A stretch of 64,000 nucleotides of DNA from positions 4,010,444 to 4,074,443 of the forward strand of contig OX345639.1 in assembly GCA_947044365.1 (NCBI GenBank). Direction: 5' to 3'. Below the pieces are notes generated by a model that was not told the origin of the DNA, made no database searches, and worked only from the letters and a program-made list of their open reading frames with translations. The stretch's first letter is position 1. Every line of letters begins with the position of its first letter. The position numbers and the translations under genes are program-made. This document shows, in pieces, positions 1 to 11,800 of the stretch. This stretch comes from Petrosia ficiformis (Eukaryota > Porifera > Demospongiae > Haplosclerida > Petrosiidae).

Positions 1-2510
1 GGAATGGAAAAAAGTTCACACAAGGAGAAGACTGGAGGAGGAGGAAGAAGATATATTTTCCATCGACGGCTTAGCTCACTTGTGTTGCATTTTAATGATG
101 GAAACTGATACAAATTGCTATTTACCATGTGTTTTATCTCATGAATATAGACTACAACTAAGTCTCCCTCATGTTAATGAATTATTAACTAAATATGGAA
201 TATCACATGACATGTTATCAAAGAGGGCTGTAGTGAGTAATAGTAATATCATGAAAACTGTTTTATTATTATAATTACAGGTTGTATTAGAATATCTATT
301 GAGTTATATCACTCCACATTCTTTATCTTCTCATTTACTTGATGTAATAATCTTTAAGAAGATATTTCTCACTATCTGTAATGTAATGACATCATCTCTC
401 AACAAACATGTGGTGAGTTTTATATTAAACATTATAATACATTTGTAATTGTCAACCTCCAGCGTCAGAAATGCGTATCTCTTCTAACTCGTTTCATGGA
501 TTGTTTTGACAGTAGAGGTAGATATAAGCTATATGATATATTATTACATGAGATTAAACATACTGGAATATGCGGACTATTAATTCATAGTTTAAAGGAA
601 GAAGTGAACTCTGCTCTCACATTACAAGTATGTAATGTAATGTTATGTATAGGTATATGTATGTATGTAATTTATTTATAGGCGTATGTACGTATGTAAT
701 GTTATGTATAGGTGTATGTATGTATGTAATGTTATGTATAGGTGTATGTATGTATGTAATGTATGTATAGGTATATGTATGTATGTAATGTATGTATAGG
801 TATATGTATGTATGTAATTTATGTATAGGTGTATGTACGTATGTAATGTTATGTATAGGTGTATGTATGTATGTAATGTTATGTATAGGTGTATGTATGT
901 ATGTAATGTATGTATAGGTATATGTATGTATGTAATGTATGTATAAGTATATGTATGTAATGTAATGTATGTATAGGTATATGTATGTATGTAATGTATG
1001 TATAGGTATATGTATGTATGTAATGTTATGTATAGGTATATGTATGTATGTAATAATTACATACATACATATACCTATACATACATTACATACATACATA
1101 TACCTATACATACATTACATACGTACATACACCTATACATAAATTATTTATGTATAGGTGTATGTACGTATGTAATGCATGTATAGGTATATGTATGTAT
1201 GTAATGTTATGTATAGGTGTATGTATGTATGTAATGTATGTAATGTATGTATAAGTATATGTATGTATGTAATGTATGTAATGTATGTATGTAATGTATG
1301 TATAGGTGTATGTATGTATGTAATGTATGTATAGGTGTATGTATGTATGTATGTATGTATGGGTATATGTATGTATGTAATGTATGCATAGGTGTATGTA
1401 TGTATGTAATGTTATGTATAGGTGTATGTATGTATGTAATGTATGTATAAGTATGTATGTATGTAATGTATGTATAGGTGTATGTAATGTATGTATAGGT
1501 GTATGTATGTATGTATGTATGTAATGTATGTATAGGTATATGTATGTATGTAATATATGTGTAGGTGTACATATGTATGTATGTAATGTATGTATTGATG
1601 TATAAGTGTATGTATATAACTATGTATGTAATGTATTTATAGGTGTATGTATGTATATATGTATGTATGTAATAGTGTATAGGTATATGTATGTAATGTA
1701 TGTGTAGGTGTATTTATGTACTGTGAATGTGAGTGGTCTTATAACAGTAACATACATTACATACATGTTAAGTTTTTTACCTTAACTAGTAAAAGAACTG
1801 AACACAATTCATGTATAATTATGTTGTATATCAATCTACTAGACTCCTGGTTCATCTTGTTTTATTGGTAGCGAATTGAAAGGCCTCTATCAGTTATTTC
1901 TTATTGTTTCTGAGGAAACTGACATCTTGTCTGAGTTTGATGAGTGAGTAGCATCATGATTATACAAAGAGACTATTACTTATACATACAGACACATGGC
2001 TGCATTGAACTTCATCAGATTTCTGTTACTGAAAGATGATCCATCATGTGACAAAGTTTGTTGATCACATGATATATTACATGTGTTATGTACATACAGA
2101 CATTTATTTGGGCAGAGATTGATACTTTAAGGAAGAACTATTTGAATATATTAGAGAAACTAGTATTGACATTCCAGATGTACTGCAAATCGCTTTTAAA
2201 CAATCCAGAAGAACGTATGTAACTACGTATATATATATATAATACAGGTGTATACATTAGTTAACAATTTAGGTGAGAGACAGAGGAATAGTAAGTATGG
2301 GCCTGAAGTATTTATTGATGTAGTAGGAGATGGTAGAGTTCCTGATATTACTGCAGAGCAACAAGTCAAGGTTTGTGTGTACATGTGCTTATTATGAGAT
2401 ATAAAGGGTATGAATTATATTTGGTTCTACAGGTGCTAGAGATGTCTTTGATCAGACTGGATATGATGATGAGTGTTTTGTCAAGAGTACAAGAATTAAC
2501 TAAACCTTAA
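1..2510 (+). CDS. GLMN: Glomulin, 5'-truncated by the window edge
   Basis: Glomulin is a helical-repeat protein that binds RBX1 and inhibits cullin-RING ubiquitin ligases. Exons I can place: to about 232, 281-412, 463-627, 1843-1943, 1992-2055, 2100-2214, 2273-2370 and 2433-2510, with gt/ag borders. The translation matches the C-terminal half of the family: exon 3 holds RYKLYDILLHEIKHTG, the 1992 exon reads HMAALNFIRFLLLKD (human MASLNLLRYLVIKD), and the last exon SLIRLDMMMSVLSRVQEL matches the human C-terminal helix. The stop is TAA at 2508. The intron 628-1842 is almost wholly minisatellite. The N-terminal half lies outside the window. Assignment rests on remembered family sequence. Confidence 0.8.
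628..1720. repeat. GTATGTATGTAATG-type minisatellite in a GLMN intron
   Basis: Tandem units of about 25-30 bases, built from GTATGTATGTAATGT and ATGTATAGGT, fill the intron. Units vary in length and by point changes. Between about 1054 and 1143 the array is in reverse orientation, with palindromic joints at both ends. Long open frames here are repeat artefacts. Confidence 0.95.
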
Positions 2511-2564
2511 TTATAATGACTGTCTTATCAACATAATCTATGACATAATAATTAATGATGTAAT

Positions 2565-2576
2565 TGCGCATGCGCA
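2565..2576. promoter_or_regulatory. NRF-1-type palindrome upstream of DDX39B
   Basis: The sequence TGCGCATGCGCA is a perfect NRF-1 consensus palindrome. It lies 230 bases before the DDX39B start codon and 55 bases after the GLMN stop. Such a CpG-rich site stands out in AT-rich DNA. Function is inferred from the motif. Confidence 0.6.
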
Positions 2577-2805
2577 GTGTGGAGTGTCAACTTGCTTTTT
2601 TTTTCTTGAGAAAGAAACTGGGTGTTAGCGTAGTGAAGTAAGTAATCCTTCTTAATCTTACTTTGTATCGGTCGTAATGGCTTTATTATTGTTATAGTTG
2701 TTATATTAATGTTCTCTGCTATTATATAATTATTTTTTAAAATAGTTTTATGTAAGCAATATTTTAGGCAAACGTATCCTTTGTTCCTTCCTGCAGGTTG
2801 AAACA

Positions 2806-5655
2806 ATGACTGACAACGAGGTTGAACAAGAACTCTTGGACTATGTGGAGGAGGAACAAGATACTGGAGATCAGCAGAACGGTGCTGTAGACGCAACGGC
2901 TTCGGGAGGACAGGATGCAAAGAAAGATGTTAAAGGCAACTATGTGTCAATACATAGCTCAGGGTTCAGAGATTTTCTCTTGAAACCTGAACTATTGAGA
3001 GCCATTGTTGACTGTGGATTTGAACATCCTTCAGAAGGTTAGCTTGTAATAAATTACTTTTATTTATCATATATTTCAACGTGGTCATCCCATGGATTGG
3101 CCTCCATTGGGCTCTGATCATGTGGTTTGGAGCCGATTTACTGAATTATTAATTAATTCAGTTATTGTGAGGTGTAGTCCCTCCACAACGTTGAATATCA
3201 TTTTTACCTTCTCTGTTCTTTTTCTGTTCCCTTGTCTCTATAGACTTGGGATAACAGTTGAAGACTGGGATGTGTAGATCATTGCATATTCCTATAACTT
3301 CCCATAGTTCTTAATGAACAATAACTGGGGAGATAAACCATGCAACGGACATTAATTCATATTAATAACTAATTCATTCCTCTTGCACACATCCTTCATG
3401 ACTGTCCTTTTCTTCTTGCAGTACAACACGAGTGTATTCCTCAAGCTATTTTAGGGATGGATGTTATTTGTCAGGCAAAGTCAGGTATGGGGAAGACAGC
3501 TGTTTTTGTCATCTCCACTTTACAGCAGCTGGAACCAGTGGATGGACAAGTCACTGTGTTGGTGATGTGTCATGCTAGGTAGGTACATCATTGTAATTAT
3601 AAATACACAAGTTACATAATTCACTTTGCCTTTTTAGGGAATTGGCATACCAGATTTACAAAGAGTACGAGCGCTTCTCTAAATATTTTGATGGGGTGAA
3701 AATATCCGTGTTTTTTGGTGGTATCAGTATCAAAAAAGACGAGGAGACGATCAAAAACAACTGTCCTCATATTGTTGTGGGGACTCCAGGGCGTATATTA
3801 GCTCTAGTTCGCCAGAAGACACTCAATCTTCGCAACACAAAGCATTTTATATTAGATGAGTGTGACAAGATGCTGGAACAACTCGGTAAGTGTTGTTGAA
3901 TGTAATGTAATAATACAATAAAATTGACTTAAGCATTTTATTTCTCCAGATATGCGTCGAGATGTTCAGGAAATATTTAAAATGACACCCCATGAGAAGC
4001 AAGTAATGATGTTTAGTGCCACCCTAGCAAAGGAGATCCGTCCAGTCTGCAAGAAATTCATGAATAATGTAATTACATCTCTTACCTCTTCTGCTCCTGC
4101 TGCCTAATTCTAATCTTGTGTTTGATGTGTGGACTCTGGTGTGCTCCCTACAGGCCTTTTACCTGTCTGGGTAGTTTATTATGGAAGGATTGGTTTGAAG
4201 CTATGATTGGGGTGGGTTGAGGAGGTGTGGTTTTACTTCAAGAAGTGGCTGTAGAGCTGTTATTGTTTGAAGGATGGTTAATGGGATTTTGGTTGGTGGG
4301 TGGAGTTTCTCTTCTACCTCTACAACTACATAAATATATACGATGGACTGCATGTAACAGAGAGATACTAGGAGGTCCCCTGGATTCTTACCTAGTGGAT
4401 TATGAAATGGCAGTTCTAGCCTGTCATGGTTGTTACAGCACACATTACTATTGATATTACATGAGAGGTGAGTGACCTTCTGCTGCTCTTGTCCCTTCCT
4501 TTAGCCAATGGAGGTGTATGTTGATGATGAAACTAAACTCACTCTACACGGTCTGCAACAACACTATGTCAAGCTACAGGAAAGCGAAAAGAATAGAAAG
4601 CTGTTTGATCTTATAGATCTACTGGAGTTTAATCAGGTTTGCTTGTTGTGTTTGAACATTGTTTGTAGTGGACAATAGAACATGTTTATTTTATGTTGTA
4701 TTAGGTGGTGATATTTGTCCGTACTGTTCCGCGCTGTGTAGCTCTCAATCTCCTGCTTCAGGAACAAGCCTTCCCTTCAATATGTATTCATCGTGGTATG
4801 GCTCAAGAGGAAAGGTTAGTCACTAGAGTAATTGTTACTGATTTCAACGTGGTCATCCCATGGATTGGCCTCCATTGGGCTCTGATCATGTGGTTTGGAG
4901 CCGATTTACTGAATTATTAATTGATTCAGTCATTGTGAGGTGTAGTCCCTCCACAACGTTGAATATCATTTTTACCTTCTCTGTTCTTTTTCTGTTCCCT
5001 TGTCTCTATAGACTTGGGATAACAGTTGAAGACTGGGATGTGTAGATCATTGCATATTCCTATAACTTCCCATAGTTCTTAATGAACAATAACTGGGGAG
5101 ATAAACCATGCAAAGGACATTTAAATATATAAATGTTTGCAGAATATGTATATACAAGTACTTTACCAACTTGTAATGTATTGTACCCCTCAGGTTAGCC
5201 AAGTACCAGGCTTTCAAGAGCTTCAGTAAGCGTATTCTTGTTGCTACTGATCTGTTTGGACGTGGAATGGATATTGAAAGAGTTAATATAGTGTTCAACT
5301 ATGACATGCCTGAGAACAGTGATACATATCTACACAGGGTAAGCCATATGTGTGTGTGACTGGGTATATTGACACTTTCATGAAAGGCAATGCTCTATTA
5401 ATCAATGTTATAGAGATGGATTATTAATTAAATTAGGTTGCTAGAGCCGGTAGATTTGGTACTAAAGGTCTTGCCATTACATTTGTATCTGATGAGAATG
5501 ACGCTCAAGTTCTGAATTCGGTACAAGATCGTTTTGAAGTCAATATCACTGAATTACCAGACGAGATTGATGTCAGCAGTTACAGTGAGTACTGTTGTAA
5601 TAAAATTACTTGATACACTTAACTGTCTTTTTTACTTGTAGTTGAACAACTTTGA
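2806..5655 (+). CDS. DDX39B: DEAD-box RNA helicase UAP56 (DDX39B/DDX39A type)
   Basis: This is an ATP-dependent RNA helicase of spliceosome assembly and of the TREX mRNA export complex in the nucleus. Start at 2806 ([17 protein letters not shown], the usual acidic N-terminus). Motifs in order: Q-motif region [17 protein letters not shown], Walker [18 protein letters not shown] box, SAT (FSATLAKE), IHRGM, and [11 protein letters not shown]. It ends SSYIEQL with TGA at 5653. A 5'UTR intron is likely (donor near 2636, acceptor ending 2796). Coding exon 1 is 2806-3037 and exon 2 starts at 3422. Two introns each carry a copy of a 281-base repeat. AATAAA at 5812 is a likely poly(A) signal. Vertebrates have two paralogues (DDX39A/B); this looks like the single ancestor. 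Confidence 0.97.
3073..3353 (+). repeat. 281-base intronic duplicate, copy 1
   Basis: This intron segment, starting ATTTCAACGTGG and ending GGACATT, recurs almost base for base at 4841-5121 in a later intron of the same gene. It holds a polypyrimidine tract and a CTCTATAG acceptor-like site followed by a short open frame ending in TAG. Small hairpins are visible, for example CTGAATT...AATTCAG. I see no terminal inverted repeats and no clear target duplication. The nature of the element is unknown. Confidence 0.9.
4841..5121 (+). repeat. 281-base intronic duplicate, copy 2
   Basis: Same length and orientation as the copy at 3073-3353, with only a few substitutions (for example GCAACGGACAT versus GCAAAGGACAT). 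Both copies keep the same 61-codon open frame with one residue changed. It interrupts the intron just after the [10 protein letters not shown] exon of DDX39B. Confidence 0.9.
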
Positions 5656-5858
5656 GATTTGATGACCTGATATTTCTTCGAAGAAATAACCACTATAATT
5701 TTGTATTGTAATATGAGCTAAACTTCTTCTCCAGTCTCCTTTGTTCTGTTCTGTAGTTTTCATGTTTCTTTAATTATACAACTTTATAAAGTATTATTAT
5801 TTATTACTTGCAATAAACATTTTCATGGTTTCTTGTCAATAAAATAAATTAATGGTTA

Positions 5859-8768
5859 CTATGGCGACTCAGTCATGATTCCAGGTGGCTGGGAAGGAGG
5901 GAGCAACTGTCCTCCTTTATGAGACAGGACTTTGATCTCATCTCTTAGAGCCTGTATTTCTTGATTTTGTATTTCAACTATTTGAAGTAAACGCTCTTTC
6001 TCTTCTGGTTCAAATACGTAACTGGATACATCTGTTCCCTATAATTATACATTTGTATATCACAACATATATCATGATAGTTATTATATGATACCATTGT
6101 TTTCTGTCTAGCATTTAATCCTTCCTCAAGTTGTCTACTTCTGTTAGTTAGTTCATGAAGTTTGTCTAACTTATCTGTGTTATGTCTGACGTCATGTAGA
6201 AGCTCTTGACGAATATCATTTATCTCTTTCTACAATATTGTGTCATATATAGCAATGAAAGTACTGAAACAGTCTTACCTCTAACATATACATTTTTATA
6301 TCGTGTTTTCTTTCTTCCTGTCTGAGAATTTCCTCCAATTCACCTATCATTTTATTTGTAGTCAATCCTTCTAGAGCATCAATATTAACAATACGACCAA
6401 ATTTGAGATGCATGATTTCATTAGCTTTATCATTCAATTCGGAGACCTGTAGATACATAAATAGATGTATATTCCACATTATATAAAGATATATACCTTG
6501 TGCTCCATCTCTTTCCTTTCTCTAATTAAATGTACGTGACGTTGTCTGAGTTCTCTGTAGTGGATGAAGATAGATAGATATAGAAGTGGATAAACTAGTA
6601 TCTTACTTATATCGTTTCTTCTCTTGTTGTTTCTCATGAGCTAGTTCTCCTATTCTTTTTGAAAGATGTATTCTTGCTGATGCTGGGAATACTAGACACT
6701 GAGCTACATTATAAGGTGGTTCACCACTGCTCATATAATGTAAGATCTGATGCAGTTTTAACACAACATTGGCATCAAGCTCATTAAGACGCTGCTGTTT
6801 CTTTAGCTGAAATGCTTGTAGGTCTTGTAAAGCTGACTTAACATGGACTTCCGTTGTCTTAGCTTTCTTCAACAGTCCATCCAGTTCTCTGCGTACACCA
6901 TCTAAGTGTTTCTTTTCCTCTAAAAAATGAATATAACATGGAATATTAATTAATAATAAGTTAGTTCATTATACCTGTTAGTACTTCTTCTACATCTAAT
7001 CTTTGTTCCCTCATTTTAACTGCTTGATCAAAGAGAGCAGGGTCACATCCAGGAGGACACACAGAGTCATCAAATCCTTCTTCATCACTCTCATCCTCTG
7101 AACTGGATGACTCATCACTGTCACTCTCCTCCTCTTCATCTTCATCATCTTCTCCCTCTCCTAAATGAATGTACATGTACATATGTGAATAGTGAATGTA
7201 CATGTACATATATGAATAGTGAATGTACATGTACAAATGTACATAATGAATAGTTAATGTACATGTATGAATAGTGAATGTACATGTACATACATGAATA
7301 GTTAATGTACATGTATATAATTATATGAATAGTGAATGTACATGTACATATATGAATAGTGAATGTACAAATGTACATACATGAATAGTTAATGTACATG
7401 TACATGTATGAATAGTGAATGTACATGTACATATATGAATAGTGAATGTTACATGTATATACATGAATAGTGAATGTACATGTACATATATGAATAGTGA
7501 ATGTTACATGTATATACATGAATAGTGAATGTACATGTACATATATGAATAGTGAATGTACATGTATATACATGAATAGTGAATGTACATGTATATACAT
7601 GTACATGAATAGTGAATGTACATGTACCTGTATATATATGAATAGTGAATGTACATGTACATATATGAATAGTGAATGTACATATATATATGAATAGTGA
7701 ATGTACATGTACATATATGAATAGTGAATATACATGTATATACATGAATAGTGAATGTACATGTATATACATGAATAGTAAATGTACATAAATAGTGAAT
7801 GTACATGTACATATATGAATAGTGAATGTACATGTACATTATGTGTGTTAATGTTACCTTTGTCCTGTTGAGTATTAAGTCTTGCTCTCTTGATTTTCTT
7901 TCGATATACTTTAACTAAAAACTCTTTAAATTTATTATTCTCGCCTAAAGACTCCATGAAGGTTAAGTCTAAAGTTTTCTCTTGTTCCTGTAGTTTGGAG
8001 ACTAGTTTCTCTTTCTCCTGAACTGTCCATTCCACCTCTTCAATCTGATATATATATATATATATTATAATATACAGTATAATGCAGTATAATATAACAT
8101 ACCTTGGACTCCATCTGAGCTCTTTCCTGTTTCTTTGATCGATATTTACCAGTGAAATTACTTTCTCTCTTTTCAAATTCTTTCAGTAATTCCAGCTCTT
8201 CAAATAATGTCAGATGTCTGTGCATATAACAGAATAGTAAGTCATTAAGTCATTAATTATTAACTAACACACTCACTTGATATCTGTTAATTTAATATGA
8301 ATCTCAGTAATGCTCTTCTCATGATGAAGATATAGAATCTTGTCATCAAACTGTTTGACAAGCTCTTCTATTTTATTTAGTATAGTATCTTGTTGATATA
8401 GTAGTTCTATTTCTTGTTCGTCGGCCATTAACTGTTCTAATTCACTAAGTGAAGATTCTCTGTGTATTGATTGTATAGTATCTGTTTCTTCAATACTAGA
8501 TGTACTAGGACCAGAACTAGAGGCCTGTTGTGTGTGTAGAAGATAATAAGATTATATCAACACACACACACACACATATTATATATATATACTCACTGTT
8601 TCGTCATCATTTCCTTTTTCATCTTGCTCTCCTCCAAATCCCCCAAACCCACCAAATCCTTCCCCTGCTCCAGCTTGTGCTTGTTTCTCTGCCTTCTCTC
8701 TGGCCTTTAACTCTTTCTTAAACTTCAATAAACTCTTTTTAGTATAAACCAATTCCCTAATAAACAAG

Positions 8769-8801
<33 letters not shown>

Positions 8802-11800
8802 ATAATTATTTTAATCGTATTACCTTTCAGGAACTTCATCTGGCTTTATAACAGGTACTGAAGGAATAGCTTTGTGTAATGTTGGAGATAATTTTGAGTG
8901 AATATCTTTCAACTGTTTTGCAAGTTCAGTGATCTAAAATAATAATAATAATAATAATAATAAATATTAATAACTGTAATAATAATTATAGTATTACCTT
9001 ATCTATAATTTGTAGTTTCTCATCTCTCAAGGCTAATAGTTTCTTATTGAATGTACGTTTAGTCTCAAATATCTACAATTCAATGTTACAGATGTATGTA
9101 TGTATTGATTATTGCAGTATTGTATTGTTCAGTATTGTATTGTAGTATTGTATTGTTCAGTATTGTATTGTTCAGTATTGTAGTATTGTATTGTTCAGTA
9201 TTGTAGTATTGTATTGTTCAGTATTGAAGTATTGTATTGTTCAGTATTGCAGTATTGTATTGTTCAGTATTGTATTGTTCAGTATTGTAGTATTGTATTG
9301 TTCAGTATTGTATTATTCAGTACTGCAGTATTGTATTGTGCAGTATTGTATTATTCAGTACTGCAGTATTTTACTATTCAGTATTGTATTATTCAGTACT
9401 GCATTGTATTGTATAACTCACTGTATTTCTACACAGTATTAACTGTTTTCTCTTCTTTTCAGTTGATACTCTTTGATCTTTGGAAACCACATAGTCACTT
9501 GATGTCTTTAGTTTATAATCTCCCATTTCCCTTTTAGCTTTCTCTATTGCTAAAATCTCCTCAGGATCTTCATAATTCTCACCAGGTTTAATACAATACA
9601 ACTCCTCCCATTCTTTCTTCCTCCTCTCCTTCTTCAATCTCCTTGTCTCACTCTTTGTCAGTCCTCTTGTCTCGTCGTCTTCATTCTCACTTTCTTTTAT
9701 TTCTTCTTCCAAATCTTTCCATACTCGTGTTTTCCTTCTTCCTTCATGAGTATTTTCGCTTGTAGCTGTCCAAGGAGTTGTACTATCTTCAGAAGACTGA
9801 ACTGCTTCTAGTAGCTCCAGAAATTTAGGTGATGGAGAAGGAGCTCGTATTGAACTTACAGACTGGGTCTTGTTAATAGCCCATACAACAATTCTCTCAC
9901 ATTCAACACAATCTTTATATCTATGAAATTGACACAAAATGTTATAATGTAATACTCACAAGATATTGATACCTCTTCTGCAATTTATCTAAAGCTATGC
10001 TGTGCTTTTCAGATTCCCATGCCATTTCCTTTCTAACAAGTTCTATCTGTTATATATATATATCATAATAATTATAATGATATAACTTCATATAATCACC
10101 TTTTCCATTAGCTGTTGATGAAGTTGTTTAGACATTGAAGGATCCATTATGAATTCACTTTGACTTAAACGAAGATGAGCTGGAAGACTGGAAGATTTAT
10201 GTTGTAGCTGAGTGAAGTTTCTTCTTAGTTTTGATATTTGTCTTCGTACCTATATTTAAACAGATATATACATCAATTAAAACAGGTTAGAATATATACC
10301 TGTTGTTTTTTAGCTTCTGCAGCTTTCATCTTACGATCGTGTTCAGCTTTTTGTTTAGCATCTTCTAAACTATAGTGTGTTGTGTCTTCAATATCCCTAA
10401 CACTATCACTATGTGATTCTGATGTTATATTAATCTGTAATGAGAACAGTATGTGAATATATGAAGAAGGAAGATGAAGAATACCATTACCTGTTTACTA
10501 ATTTTTGCCGATCTATTGGTTTTAGTAGTAGCAGGAAGATTAGCTTTATATACAAATACATTACCATCAGTTCCACCAGTTATAAGATATTTATTATCAT
10601 GTGATAAAGAGAGAGATGTTATGTACCCATATTGACTATCATGCATACTCAGTGACCAGTAGCGATCCAGAGAAGATAGGGAATATGGTGAATATAAATG
10701 GTGAATTCTAACACAACCATTTTCAGCTCCAGTTAATAGATAATCACCTGACTGACTGTAATAATAAACATTAAAATCTGTTCACATTCATGATGACCTC
10801 AAAATTAAAATGTGATGACTTTATATGTAATATAGTGTATTGTTTAATGTCATAAGGTTAATACATGATTACTCAATAACGGATTGAAATTTGACTTTCA
10901 CAAAAAAGAATAGGAAGAATAAATATAAATTAGTGAAGGTAAAAAGATTGTTAGTCATTCCAAAACAAAGTTATGAGCATTTTTCTGAGGTCAAGGTAAT
11001 CATGAAAGACCTTTAGAATGAATTTACACCATACTAACCTGAACTTCATACAGTGTAGTGGAATATCTATTCCATTGAACGCTGGCACAGGAATAGACAG
11101 AGATGATTCATAATTGTCATTACTATTAGTAGATCCTTCAAGAGAACAGTTATACATATATCCAGCGTCATATCCTCCCATTGATACCCAAAATTTGTTA
11201 GGATCTCCATTTTCATAAAACACGTCGTGAATAGGACTTGGACCAGCTGGTTTCTCTTTCTTGTCTACCTCATCTTCCTCTTCCTTCTCCTCCTCTTCAT
11301 CTTCCTCCTCTATCATCTCATCTTCTTCTTCATCTGAGTGGTAATCATCTCCAAGCTCCTGTCTTCTCTTCTCCTTCTCAGCTTCTCTTTCAGCCTCTTT
11401 CTCTTTTCTCTTACGTTCTTTCTCAGCAAGTTTAATAGCCTCAACCTCTTCTCTCTAAAAGTACAATTGAATACATACTACAATACATATAGTATAACAT
11501 ACCCTCAGTCTGTCTTTAATAGACACAAACTTCCTACTGGCTATAGTAAGAGATCCCAGATGATAGCTATGAGCTGTATCATAAGTCTCTATAGGAGCAG
11601 ATATCTCTAACATTGATCCATCATGACAGCAAACTAATAACTTGAGAGGTCCCTGAACAGAATAGGGACTAATTAAGTATGACAGTGTGTTGATAGATAG
11701 TGTTACCTGGTTGGGTTGTGACCAGGTCATACAGGTTACAGGTGATGGTACTTTAACAAATCCTATAGGAGAATAATCTTTCTTTGTATCCAAAAAGAAT

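Noticed and set aside
617..1572. Open frames of 121-164 codons rich in Tyr, Ile, His and Thr
   Set aside because: They are read-through of the GTATGTAT minisatellite on both strands and have no coding features.
5078..5112. U1 snRNA-like string in the DDX39B repeat (GGGGAGATAAACCATG)
   Set aside because: Only a short likeness to U1 5' stem-loop sequence; the rest does not match and no snRNA promoter is seen.
5854..5868. X-box-like GGTTACTATGGCGAC at the 3' end of CFAP44
   Set aside because: It lies over the CFAP44 stop codon, away from any start codon, and its second half is imperfect, so promoter function is unlikely.
7145..8176. 343-codon minus-strand frame across the CFAP44 intron
   Set aside because: Both ends are true CFAP44 exons, but the middle is the 27-base minisatellite, which happens to be free of stops. 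The exon borders show it is an intron.
9191..9537. Plus-strand frames with FSIVLYCSV repeats
   Set aside because: Frames through the 15-base repeat, antisense to CFAP44, with no independent support.
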